Assembly: GCA_905160935.1 (NCBI GenBank)
Contig: CAJHZI010000410.1
Span: 582,501-646,500, forward strand
Direction: 5' to 3'
DNA length: 64,000 nt
Origin: Enchytraeus crypticus
Lineage: Eukaryota > Annelida > Clitellata > Enchytraeida > Enchytraeidae
Translations under genes and position numbers: made by a program
Notes under the pieces: generated by a model
Seen by the model: the letters and a program-made list of their open reading frames with translations, nothing else
The model's database searches: none
Told to the model about the DNA's origin: nothing
Shown: positions 45,403 to 55,986 of the stretch, one piece after another
Layout: every line of letters begins with the position of its first letter
How positions within the stretch are numbered: the first letter of the stretch is position 1

Positions 45403-46513
45403 TGTAGTGTATGGTCTAACAAATGACTTTGATGGACAAATGTAGGTTTAAACTGAAGGCCATTGTCATTTATAAGTTTCCTGGCATAGGAAGTGGCAAT
45501 CAATATATAAGACAGGCAATCTATACATCTGGCATTCACGACTAAGACAGATTACTACTAATAATTCTCTACAAGAACTGACGTAACAAAACTGGTATTC
45601 TCAAAGCTGAACCTGTCAATCACTAGGCCGGTTTATGATGTAATCGTTTATCATAGGGAAAGGTTTATAGTTAATCATTTATCATGAAGCAGAACTCTAA
45701 TATCTCAAGTACGAAGAAATATTACTGATATGTTGATATATTAATATAAGAGAGCTGTGAAATCAGTTCGGCATAAGTCTTCATTAATCTTGTAGCAACC
45801 GAGTTTGCTTACCAATTAATCTTAAGAAGTAATTTCTGTTTTATGGCCGAGTTTATGTAACGAACTTTAGTTATGAATTATAGCCAAGTTTGTGAAATAT
45901 TACTGATATTTATTATGTCATAATGGGACTTCACTACATGATTTGGTTAATGAGCTTATAGTAATGAGTAAGCTTATGAATGCGATTAGCTTACTATATA
46001 AAGAGCTGGATTAAAGCCCGGAAAAGTTAGTTAAGTAAAAGTCAGAAATTAGTTAGTCCAGACTCCGTCCAGTTGGCCCAGCTGTAGTCAGAGGTGGGAA
46101 TCCACTACGACCGGGTATTGTAAAGCTTAGCTAATACTTCTTTAACTAAAGGGAAGTAAGTCATTACTAAGCCAGTTTCGTTGGTTTCGATTTACTGTTT
46201 AATTATAGTAGCATTTTAACCGTGTCTATGCTTAATATTATATATTTAAACAGTGTGGTTTGTTTAGCCTTAGTTGTCCTAAATAATTCATATGTACGGA
46301 TTGTTCAATTGTTAAATAAAGCATCCTGCATATTTTAGAAAGAGTATAAAGATATAACTAGTGTTAGCGACAGTTACTTCACGTAGGATCTATTATCAGT
46401 AACGGCCGAGCATGGGATTCGAACTACGCGGATGCTGATCTGAAACCGAGTGCTCTACCGACATCGCTATCGACACTAGTCGAGGGAATCAATCAGTCAC
46501 TCAACAAGTAAAC
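45403..46513 (+). repeat. 3' LTR
   Basis: Same length as the 5' LTR. Differences seen by eye are about four substitutions near 45449-45458, plus about five isolated ones (near 45480, 45501, 46296, 46376 and 46427). TATA at 45995, AATAAA at 46315-46320, and the reversed tRNA/SINE-like module at 46383-46483. Confidence 0.93.
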
Positions 46514-47200
46514 TGCTGTTATCAACAGTTGAGTTATTATTCCAATACAATCGGGATAGGGTTAGTAATTTATCAATTAGAGTTACCTCTCGCATGGGCC
46601 AACCGAGTAGCTTAAAGTAAACAACATTGAGTAAATAAGAACTAGGTCATAGGTGATTAAGCTAGATATCTTCTCACTTCCAGGGACTATCTGTCTTCCA
46701 AAGTACGACCCCTGTGATTTAACTCATGGTTAAATCGACTCTGTTGCACATACATGTATTGTAAACCATACAATAACCAGTTCACATGTGCTAATCCAAA
46801 TTAGATGCAGATTCAGTATTTAATATATTTTCAAAGAAGATCTACTGTTTAAATCTAATAGTAGCAACTGAATTATCATTTAAAATATTATAATTCCTTT
46901 GTAATTTCTCAAACGCTAAATAATCTAAATGAGCCAAATGAATCCCTCTATTTAATTCACCCTCTTTAACTAGCGTATTTAACAATTAAATCTATTGTAA
47001 TCGTACAAAATTTTTAGAGGCCAGAAACCGAAATAGTATTGTAACCACATTATAACTGCTTTGTCAGTAGTATGAAAGATCTATGTAAAGACACTATCAT
47101 AGGCATTGCTAAAACTCTTTAACACTGTCTCTCGCAAGGTTGCAGCATATGTGCCATAGAGAAGTGCTGACACTGCATGACTATTGATCAATTTAAGAAT
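46514..47200. other. Non-coding stretch after the retroelement
   Basis: No gene or recognised repeat. Confidence 0.45.
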
Positions 47201-47207
47201 AACATAT

Positions 47208-47580
47208 TCAGCTGCCTTTTTGTTCAGAACTTCCTAAAATTGTGTTAACGGTTCTAAAGAATTTTCCTTTAGATTCATCCCATTGGCATTTAAAATTCTT
47301 CACTTTACAGATAGTGACTCCTAAGTGCTGAATAAAATCAACCCAATTAATATTTACTCCTTGAATGCTTAACGGGAAGCACACATACATGTATTTACAC
47401 CTTGGACCTATCCTTAAACAGTGGCATTTGGATGTATTTATTGGCAGATCTAAATCAATGATGACATTATTACATATATTAAACATCATCTGCAAATCAG
47501 TAACAGACATACTGATTAGAATCAAATCGTCAGCATACATAAAGCTATTCAGACATTTATAATTGACGAAACATCTTAAT
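47208..47580 (-). mobile_element. LINE reverse-transcriptase relic
   Basis: The minus-strand frame reads MYADDLILISMSVTDLQ, then CHCLRIGPR, INWVDFIQHLGVTI and KFFRTVNTILG. This is the Y/F-ADD catalytic motif and the downstream conserved blocks of a LINE (non-LTR) reverse transcriptase. The flank upstream of YADD (RCFVNYKC) continues the pattern. Only about 125 residues remain, so it is a truncated copy. Confidence 0.85.
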
Positions 47581-47584
47581 TTAA

Positions 47585-48690
47585 ATTCCTCATTCTTAGA
47601 TTTATTATACCACGCAAACCTTTGACTATATAACCTTCACCTCCACATATTTACTGTCGATGACTGCACATTGCATTTGAAAGGTTGAGCGATTGATAGA
47701 GGATTGGCGTTAGAAAATGTCCAAATTCCCTCGATCAAAAAACAATTGGCAGGTAAAAGGAGACCAGTGATAACCTTTGCAATCATTTCATGCAATTTTT
47801 TTAGAATAATTTAATGCATCTCTAGCAGGAAACATTTATCAACGATAATAGAAACTCATTCAGTACACTGTCAGCATCGTTTCACAATATCAAAAATATC
47901 TCTTAAACGTTTATTTACTTTAATATGACACTTTTGAAAAATAGTAAAAAAACATATTTTACTGAGGAAACCTGCAACGGTTCAATTATCATTAATCTAC
48001 TTCTATATGTTTAATTAGAATTATAAAAAGTTAATATCCATAAGGTATGGACTAAAACTTACCATCATATGTGATGATAGGCTACATCATATATAATTAA
48101 TTAACTGTCTATTAATAAGCTAGTCATTTCATTTCATATAAGCAAGCACTAAATTTTATCGCTTTCCTGATTAGCGTATATTTGCTGACTCTAATTCAGC
48201 GAGCTTGGAGCCTGAGATACGTGACTAGTCAATCTACCAGGGACTGATAATTAAATCTAGTACATGCGTATCATGTTACCTACTGCTGTGCTGATGCTGC
48301 TATTTTATTGACCAACCTTTCTTTTATGAACTTTATAATTATTAATTTCGCTAAATTATTAATTATTTATAATAATAATTTATAATAATTTATAATTTTA
48401 ATTATAATATAATTACTATATTATTATTTTTATTAATTATTAAAGTAGTAATTTTATAAAAGACTTCAGTGAATTGCATAAAAACCATTATACATCAATT
48501 TATTGTAGTACAGCCTCTATGTAATTATATGTCAATAATAATTGAACTATACTCAGTCTGACAACTAACTTGATCTCAAATCATTGAAAAGGATATTCGA
48601 GTTAATTTCGCTCATAGGATAGTAGTATTTTCTAAAACATAGTCATATGATCCTAGAAAGATACAGGTAAACAAAATTAAATTATCTAAT
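47585..48690. other. Non-coding AT-rich stretch
   Basis: Nothing recognised except low-complexity AAT/TTA runs at about 48350-48440. Confidence 0.45.
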
Positions 48691-48697
48691 TTTAATA

Positions 48698-48731
48698 ATA
48701 AAATTCCCAAAATTAATTTTGGGAATTTTAT
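48698..48731. repeat. Perfect 34-bp palindrome
   Basis: Two 17-bp arms (48698-48714, 48715-48731) around ccaaaatt/aattttgg with no spacer. It lies just left of the first GGTTCGG array. Confidence 0.9.
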
Positions 48732-48738
48732 GAATTTC

Positions 48739-48940
48739 CAGAGTTCGGTTCGTTGAAAATGAAAGTTCGGTTCGGTTTGGGTTCGGGTAGCAGTTGACAA
48801 TTTGAGAGTTCGGTTCGGTTCGTTGAAAATGAAAGTTCGGTTCGGGTTCGGTTCTAACAAGGGGTTCGGGTTCGGTTCGGGTTCGGCTTGCTTTCCAACT
48901 TGCAAGAGTTCGATTCGAGTTCGAAATGGTTTGGTTTGGA
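48739..48940 (+). repeat. GGTTCGG-type array, copy 1
   Basis: Interspersed 5-6 bp units (ttcgg, ttcggg) together with a longer repeated word 'ggttcgttgaaaatgaaagttcgg'. The same unit type recurs in the same orientation at 49975-50155. Arginine/threonine/glutamate/proline frames on the minus strand are repeat artefacts. Confidence 0.85.
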
Positions 48941-48944
48941 TAAC

Positions 48945-49685
48945 GTTGCATTTGTGTAACTTTACTTATAATAATCATGGTTATGACAAACATGTTCAAA
49001 ATGGTTTATGGTAAATATGCTTAAAAATTCATTAAGTTATAATAGCTGCCACATTTTTTCACCTGGGTAAAAATATGACAATGAAAATAGGAGAGAAGTG
49101 ATATTTATAACTGTACATTTCTTAAAATATTGTAAGTTGACCAACAAATGTTCATAATATAGATTTTTAGCTTTATTATTGTATCTGACATATTCTCCTT
49201 GATTATAACGAGCAAATAGAATGCTTCATCAATTTGTAAAAAAAATTTGTCATTATATTAGATACGTTTATAGTTAAGTGGAAATGTCTTGGCTACAATT
49301 TGATCCAATATTTCAGAGACAAAGTGCAATTTAGTAACAAAAAAATGTCAAATAAAGATGATTTGGTAAACACGTATACTTCCATAGAAAAATGATCATA
49401 ATATACACCGTTTGCTAGTAATAAGCTTCATAATTTATCTTAGGATTTCAAATTTGAAACCCTCAGATCAATTATGAAGTTACGAAAATAGTTGTGAAAT
49501 TATTGTATCGCTATGGTGCAATGTTATTTACTCCAGATAGTCTTAACACATATAGAATATTATATTTAATTATTTATAAATATGGCTGCAAAATAGTAAG
49601 GTAGCACACTAAAATTTGAAAAAATTCATAATATGAATTTAACAAGAACAAATCCACCTAGATTGAGTCAAGCATTTTCAGATTT
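48945..49685. other. Non-coding stretch between the two GGTTCGG arrays
   Basis: AT-rich, no gene. It may be the interior of a non-autonomous transposon bounded by the two arrays, but no transposase remnant was seen. Confidence 0.4.
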
Positions 49686-49815
49686 TATGGAATACTCTCA
49701 TCACTTTTGTCTCTTTGATGTTAATCTTCATTCCATATTTCAATGCCGTATCATTCAGACTATCCATTATCTTCTGTAGGCCTGTCTCGTTTCCCGCTAC
49801 CATTCCTTTGTACCG
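49685..49815 (-). mobile_element. LINE reverse-transcriptase relic
   Basis: On the minus strand the frame reads ETGLQKIMDSLNDTALKYG then MKINIKETKVMRV, which is the block after the YADD motif in LINE reverse transcriptases. A shorter decayed version of the same block is at 63880-64000. Confidence 0.8.
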
Positions 49816-49974
49816 CTACCATTTTAAAATTTGTGTCGGAACCAGCCTTACCTGAATAAATGCTGTTAGATACTGTAAGACATGTAAAATTTAAATGCAA
49901 AAACTAATATATATATTTGTATTGTTCTTACTATCTTTATGTAATATCAGGCTGGTGAAGAAGAAAGTAACTAC

Positions 49975-50155
49975 AAGAGTTTGGTTCGAAGTCTGGTTTG
50001 GACGAAGTCTGGGTTCGGGTCCGGTTTGGTTCGGCCAGAGTCTGGGTTCGGGTTCGGTTCGGGTTCGGTCAGTGTCTGGGTTCGAGTTCGGTTCGGTTCG
50101 GTCAAAATTCTAGATTTTAGGGTTCGGTTCGGTTCGGGTTCGGTTCGATTCCCAT
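49975..50155 (+). repeat. GGTTCGG-type array, copy 2, with hAT-like end
   Basis: Units of ttcgg/ttcggg run to 'ggttcggttcgattcccatctcta'. Read on the minus strand this end is TAGAGATGGGAATCGAACC, the TAG..-type terminus common in hAT elements. The partner end was not found. Confidence 0.7.
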
Positions 50156-50159
50156 CTCT

Positions 50160-50430
50160 AATTTATATATAGAGCCTACCTATGAGCATTACAAAATTTC
50201 CAGATCTTTACAACTCTTCTCGACTTTGTAATATGTATTTATACGTGTCCATGTATATATGCGTTACATCAACACCTTAAAATATGTTATATTTTGCACT
50301 ATAGCCTATTCACTAAATCAGTATTTAGTGAATATAATTAGATTTGGCCTATTTAAGTATTGCCCAATATTTAAATATTGTCCAATATTTAAAGCTTTAT
50401 AAATTAAGCCATTTATTTGTGTATATATGG
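50160..50430. other. Non-coding stretch
   Basis: Nothing recognised. Confidence 0.4.
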
Positions 50431-50434
50431 ATTT

Positions 50435-50730
50435 TTACCGTGTTTGTCTGGGACACTGAAGATTAGACCAACCGTTAACTATAACTGACGTAAGAGACAG
50501 CAATGGATAAATTGAGGAAGGCAACGGGAACCCCATCGGAAGCCAAAGTTTACTCAAGCTATAGATTACATAAGATATGGGTAAGTCAGAGCCTTTTGTG
50601 AAGTGATAAACTTGTTGATCTATGGCGTGCTGCATATGGAGCATGAAAGCAGACTCGAGGGTTTGACCATACCCCATGGACCTGCCGCAGTGAGGAACAC
50701 TAGAGAACGAGAGATATTAATCTTTAGTCA
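50435..50730 (+). repeat. Dispersed repeat family A copy
   Basis: Ordered words 'ctgacgtaagagaca', 'gaggaaggcaacggga', 'aagctatagattacataag', 'aacttgttgatctatgg' and 'catggacctgcc', as in 12410-12775. Confidence 0.75.
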
Positions 50731-50819
50731 AATATGACTGCTTCTATTTAAATATGATGTCACGAAAGATTCGAATTGCGCAATCACCGCTAACGGGCTT
50801 AAGACTAATACATGCGGTA

Positions 50820-51035
50820 CTGTACATGCGTGTACAGAACGTACATGTAGTACAGAGCATACATGTAGTACAGAGCATACATGTAGTACAGAAAAACGTG
50901 AAGTACAGAAAATGCAATATTAATATTAAAATTATTTTCAATATTAATATTAATATCTATATCAATATCAATATAAATGTCAATATCGCTATTAATATGA
51001 ATATCAATATTAATATTAATACTAATACTTTTCTA
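50820..51035. repeat. Short tandem repeats (acatgtagtacagagc; aatatcaatatt)
   Basis: About four 20-22 bp units around 'acatgtagtacagagc' (50840-50905) are followed by a 6/12-bp AATATT/AATATC array (50925-51035). Confidence 0.85.
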
Positions 51036-51039
51036 TGAT

Positions 51040-51760
51040 CAAAGTCTAAATTTTATTTTGTTGGCATTGTAAAATATTGAGCAATTTAAATTAATCATGC
51101 CTTGAAAGCGATTATTATTCTTCACTTCAATTTCAATCTGCAGCAATAGATTACTAGAGCTATATTAATGTTATGGAAAACTAATAATGCAACGAGGAAC
51201 AAGGCAATTTCATTATTAATTACTAACACTGATGAGGCAATCATTAGTTGATCTTTTCTCTTGAAATACCACCACTAATTAGCACAGTCAACAACTATCT
51301 GTAACGATTCTAAAACTTTCAAGATTTTAGAGAAACCTTTCCTCATTTACGCATAATTAGCTAGTTTAACGTTAAATTCATATAACAGCAAAAATATATA
51401 ATCAGGAAAATATGATGGGGATACCCCTGACTTCATCATTTATGTCGAAGGGGCCTTTAAACTTTAGTATTATTTCCTCAGAGGTGAAATGGGGTTCGGA
51501 TTAACCCCCTTCTCTCAACGTTTTAGACTAATAGCGTTTCATCAATAAATTCTTCTTGAAACCTTGCAAATTATTACGTTTATTTCCACATTTTGAGTTG
51601 TGAAACCGTTTAGCTTTAGTTAAGCAAAATGAAAAATGTGTATTTCTTGATACAAATTTTGGAGATCGATGCGGGTCTAGATTTGCCCTTAGTATGGTTA
51701 CGTAACTTCGACTACAAGTACATGTATATTCTGATTTACAGTATATTATACAAATATTCC
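51040..51760. other. Non-coding stretch
   Basis: Nothing recognised. Confidence 0.4.
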
Positions 51761-51764
51761 ACTC

Positions 51765-51895
51765 ATATGTGGAAATGAAGAGGAAAGCGGAAGACAGAGA
51801 AGAGTGGAGGCATTATATACCATGGACCTGCCAGTAGGCAGTGTACTGAGAGAGAGAGAGAGACAGAGAGAGATTGAGAGAGAGATACAAATATT
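51765..51895 (+). mobile_element. LINE 3' end with (GA)n tail
   Basis: The frame VEMKRKAEDREEWR followed shortly by a stop is the C-terminal end typical of some LINE polymerases. After it come 'ccatggacctgccagtaggcagtgtactga' and a (GA)n run. The same ending is found at 18070, 20480 (minus) and 63290 (minus). Confidence 0.7.
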
Positions 51896-51899
51896 ACTC

Positions 51900-52455
51900 C
51901 AAATCGAGAAAAACAATAAGTGAAAATTGGAAAATACGGTTTTTCTAAAATAATATTTTTAATGCATAAATATAGCGAAAATAAGCTTAACATTTTTTCT
52001 TAGTTTCTGTTTGATTTTCATTGACAGACTAAAATTCGATTGAAGAACATTTTGAAAAGGGCAGGCTAAGACTTAGCCCTCATCTCAATGCTTCGTGAAG
52101 GACTTGTATATACATGTATATAGTTGATGTTATAGCTCAGTCGACTGCTTTTCTGTTATCCGGCTTTACTGTCTGCACATCCTTGTGCAAAAAATCTAAT
52201 GAGGATGCAAATAGATAATTAGCACTAATCCAATATTTGGTTAATTTCAGATTACTCATACCAGATATGCTAGTTAGAAAACGTTGTTAACATAGTGTAA
52301 TATAATTTAGTATTCACGGAATACTAAAGTAGTGATTTTGTTGGAATATTTTTAATTCCGAAGTGTAAAGTGAACCAAATTCACTGATTTAAAGATTAAT
52401 TTGCCTCTAGTTAATCGTAAATCACTCAACTGAAACCCTTTTTAAGTATAAAGAT
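51900..52455. other. Non-coding stretch
   Basis: Nothing recognised. Confidence 0.4.
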
Positions 52456-52459
52456 TACC

Positions 52460-52570
52460 ATCAGATGCCTGTCTCGAAAACGTTCCAGTGACTGAAAAGA
52501 TCTGGCTCTGAACCGTGTACCTATTGATCTTAAGTCAGATACCTTACCGAAATGTGACCATCTATGCTGT
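52460..52570 (-). repeat. tRNA-derived SINE-like copy, diverged
   Basis: 'aacgttccagtgactgaaaagatctggctctgaacc' and 'acctattgatcttaagtcagatacctta' resemble the copy at 25225-25325. Confidence 0.5.
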
Positions 52571-52669
52571 TAAGTACTTAACTTTGCAAAAGTATGCGTT
52601 CGTTTTCTCTTTATAATCCATGAGTTATCGGTGAATCGAAATTCTTATTCTTTCAGTGTCAGGAAGAAC

Positions 52670-53195
52670 AGTTTCTGGCCGCAGCAGATTTGAGCAGCAG
52701 GAAGAGCAACAAGAAGAGCAACAGGTAGAACAACAGGAAGAGCAACAGGAAAGGCAGCAGAAAGAGCAACAGAAAGAGCAACAGGAAGAGCAACAGGAAG
52801 AGCAGCAGGAAGAGCAACAGGAAGAGCAACAGAAAGAGCAACTGGAAGAGCAACAGGAAGAGCAGCAGGAAGAGCAACAGAAAGAGCATCAGGAAGAGCA
52901 ACAGAAAGAGCAAAAGGAAGAGCAACAGGAAGAGCAACAGAAAGAGCATCAGGAAGAGCAACAGAAAGAGCAAAAGGAAGAGCAACAGGAAGAGCAACAG
53001 AAAGAGCAACAGGAAGAAAAAACAGGAAGAGTAACAGGAAGAGCAGCAGGAAGAGCAACAGGAAGAGCAGCAGGAAGAGCAACAGGAAGAGCAAAATTAA
53101 GAGCAACAGGAAGTGCAACAGGAAGAAAAAACAAGAAGAGCAACAGAAAGAGCAACAAGAAGAGCAACAGGAAGAGCAACACGAAGGGCTGGAGC
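52670..53195 (+). repeat. 12-bp minisatellite (gaagagcaacag)
   Basis: About 43 units. A multiple-of-three period makes three frames open for hundreds of bases (Glu-Glu-Gln-Gln on the plus strand, Leu/Phe on the minus). A plus-strand frame runs 52656-53468 and is preceded by an acceptor-like attctttcag. However, the non-repeat ends have no recognisable domain and there is no supported upstream exon, so a gene is not called. Confidence 0.9.
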
Positions 53196-53261
53196 CAGTA
53201 TATAAACCGCATGTTTAAACTGTTAGGCAATTTTCCGTATAACCAGTCAAATGAATGTCCG

Positions 53262-53355
53262 ATATTTTACTCTCGGATCAGCGCTGCTGGGATTCGAACC
53301 CACAAGGGTTCAATTCACCTCAGGATTTGTCAATTAAAACTTCATGAAGTTGCAA
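53262..53355 (-). repeat. tRNA-like SINE head, second type
   Basis: On the minus strand 'agcgcagttgcaacttcatg' (A-box-like) and 'gtgggttcgaatcccagcag' (B box) are placed as in a tRNA. The middle does not fold into a clean anticodon arm, so it is called a tRNA-derived repeat. Confidence 0.5.
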
Positions 53356-53359
53356 CTGC

Positions 53360-54110
53360 GCTATTAAGACATTCTAATATTATTAAGACATTCTTATGGG
53401 CTAATGGACCTATAGTATACAATATAAAAATGTGCAATAATGAATTTATCCGAGAGCGAGATAAATAGTCAAACTGTAATATTGACAATATTTTTAGATG
53501 CCTCTCATGATATAGAAAGGAAATGGCTACGTTACTGCGTCTTATTCTGCCCATGTAGGCCTATATGTAGAGAAACGTATGGTTAGGTAAAATCGAATTG
53601 TGCAAGCGAGCTAAAGTTAGGGATAAAGATAAACTTAATTTATGTTTGCTTTGTCTTATCGATGAACCTAATTTCTTAATTCAAATGGTAAAAAGGTCGT
53701 AGCAAAGTTTAACGTATTTTTAAAAGGCCTATCAGTGACACATCGAGCACTGGATACGTTAAAATTAAACGCTCATTTCTTAATCATATATTATGAGCCT
53801 GACCTTATATGCATGTTAGTACATCTCGGTGCAGGTATTATAGCAGACACCCAGTAGGTCATGTTGTATTATTACTTCTTATCATTTTCACGTGCAAATC
53901 GCTACGATCTAAAAGATGACTATACCTCTGTTTATATTGGATATGGATGCACGCTAATAGACGCTATCAGCAATCCTGCGATGTAAGTTCACTTCAGCAG
54001 AATCACAAGATATTTGTTCGTAGACAGACAGTGCACGTAGGCTGGAGAAGTTTCTACATACTGTAGTTTTGTCAAATGTTTATTAATTAGAACGTAGAGT
54101 ACTACATTTT
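53360..54110. other. Non-coding stretch
   Basis: A SINE-like fragment may lie at about 53705-53765 ('tatcagtgacacatcgagcactgga'). Nothing else recognised. Confidence 0.4.
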
Positions 54111-54116
54111 AATTAT

Positions 54117-54292
<176 letters not shown>

Positions 54293-54439
54293 GCCACTGT
54301 CTGGAGCCAGTGGCGATGGCAGCAAGATATTCGACTGCGGATCAGTAGGCCTATGTGCGGAGTTCAAATACTGGGCTCGCCCGTCACTGACATATCTTTC
54401 GAGTGAGGAAACTGACGTTAACATTAGCTTTACCAGCTT

Positions 54440-54445
<6 letters not shown>
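54293..54445 (+). repeat. tRNA-derived SINE-like copy, best preserved
   Basis: 'ctgtctggagccagtggcgatgg', 'cgactgcggatcagtaggcc', a B-box-like 'gcggagttcaaatac', then 'cgtcactgacatatc' and 'gaggaaactgacgttaacattagctttacc'. It is flanked on both sides by (AT)n runs, which suggests insertion into, or seeding of, a microsatellite. It was used as the family reference here. Confidence 0.75.

Positions 54446-54505
<60 letters not shown>
54440..54505. repeat. (AT)n microsatellite
   Basis: A TA run that directly follows the SINE tail. Confidence 0.9.
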
Positions 54506-54509
54506 ATGA

Positions 54510-55905
54510 AGGGCTTATATCCCTTAGTTATATACACATGTGTTTCTAATATATAAATATAGGCTAACACTATAAGTTTGTGTTTTGTAATATGAATACT
54601 TATGAATACTTAATCTAAATGTATTATAACTTCGTGCTCAAATTTCTTCTAGTTTCATTTTAATAATTAGTTATTTACTATTCATAGTTTTTAATTTGAC
54701 ATTTAGAAACCCAATCAACAGTCTTACTACCCTCACTAAAGTCATCATCATCATCATTTATTTTATTGCAGATATTAAAACAGTCCATGTGCAAATTGCA
54801 GAAAATATATAAAATAACAATAAAATAAAACAAGACAAAATTTAACATGCCCTGCAAATACACAGATCAATGTCAGATGCAAGTACTTAGTAAATAGCAC
54901 CTCCAATAGAAGAAATTAGGAGTTACATAACCTTAACAGGCGATAGAGCTAATTTTTGTACTACGGTTGGTTTATTGCCACAATATTACATAATCTTGTT
55001 GTTGATACTCTCTGTACTCCTTAATGTCAAAGCTTTGAAGTAACCGTACGTTAAAAGGAAGTTTGGAATTATAGAATCTTAACTAATTAACGTAGGATCT
55101 GTAAACCTACAGTAATCACATAATCGCCTTTATAATTGAGTACCGGTTTCGAATATTAATTGTTGACCGATTTTCCCACAGTTATCTCACTAATCAGTGT
55201 TGAATTGTGTACAGAAATTTAATCGAATAAAAAGAGTGACATTGGATGTATTTTTTTGGAAATTTTTAAACAATATTTACAAATTAGTATACAGTTTTTA
55301 CAAATTAACTCAAATTAATTCTATTATCAATTATTATTTAATTATTCTTGTTGTTGTTATTAATTTTCATTGTTATTATTTGTTTTATAGTTGTTTTAAT
55401 TACATTATTTTTCCCGGCATATTTCTGTGATTTAACTTTATTTCTATTTTAACTTAAGTGGTGTTTACACACCATTGTCATAAACACGTCAGAGTCATAA
55501 GAGAGCAGTCGGTTTATCTGTATCCGCTTAGTTAGGAAATTCTTAATTAATACATCTAAATAATTGCTAGCATCTGCCCAGCAACAAGTCTGCAAATATC
55601 TAGTATCCGGTAACTTGGCTCAGTAAGCCATAGACTAATGTTTACACAGCAGCCTATGCAACAGTTTCTACACAATTATTTTCATTGCATCATTGCTGAC
55701 AAGTTCGTCACATTTGTGCGTCAGTTATGTGAAGCAATTGAGAATTACTAATAAAATACAACTAAATTTTTCATATTAGCTAAGAAACTACTTTTGTGGA
55801 TATTTTATAGTTTGATTCAAATGTACTCAAAGAGGTTTTACGAGATTGTTCATATAATAATAATCTAATAGTTTTGTTCTATTCGGAGCCTTAGTACAAT
55901 TGCAA
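54510..55905. other. Non-coding stretch upstream of the adaptor gene
   Basis: AT-rich with a short CATCAT run at about 54744. No gene recognised; it may contain promoter or further 5' exons of the gene starting at 55911. Confidence 0.4.
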
Positions 55906-55910
55906 TCATA

Positions 55911-55986
55911 ATGAATTTTGACAATAAGTCCGTTATTCAATGGAAAGGTTGCTTTCATTGTTGGATACCGCATAGAAGAAAGCGAG
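55911..55986 (+). CDS. Putative signalling adaptor, first recognised exon
   Basis: ATG 55911 opens 25 codons (MNFDNKSVIQWKGCF, then HCWIPHRRKR) and ends CGA G|gtaagc, a strong donor in phase 1. The exon at 57325 begins with the two bases needed to complete that codon and continues the basic stretch (RKKR). Phase and composition therefore support the join. The N-terminal meaning is unclear: it is too short for a PH domain, and the Cys/Trp-rich stretch could be a membrane-association motif (inference). Exons further upstream are possible. Confidence 0.6.

Larger units (their letters stand above)
31210..46513 (+). mobile_element. Ty3/gypsy-type LTR retroelement with env and accessory ORFs (about 15.3 kb)
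   Basis: Two direct 1,111-bp LTRs (31210-32320 and 45403-46513) flank about 13 kb with, in order, gag, nucleocapsid zinc knuckles, protease, RT, RNase H, integrase, env and at least four more ORFs. The domain order protease-RT-RNase H-integrase is that of Ty3/gypsy (Metaviridae). The env resembles the errantivirus/baculovirus-F class. The LTRs differ at about 9-10 positions by eye with no net indel, suggesting recent insertion, yet most genes have stops or frame changes. A purine-rich tract precedes the 3' LTR. I could not recognise a primer-binding site or a convincing target duplication; a 4-bp AGTA flanking pair is possible only if the LTR ends are redrawn. Confidence 0.92.

Noticed and set aside
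48612-48999. Arg/Thr/Glu/Pro-rich minus-strand frames
   Set aside because: Translated GGTTCGG array; no domain and no conserved non-repeat part.
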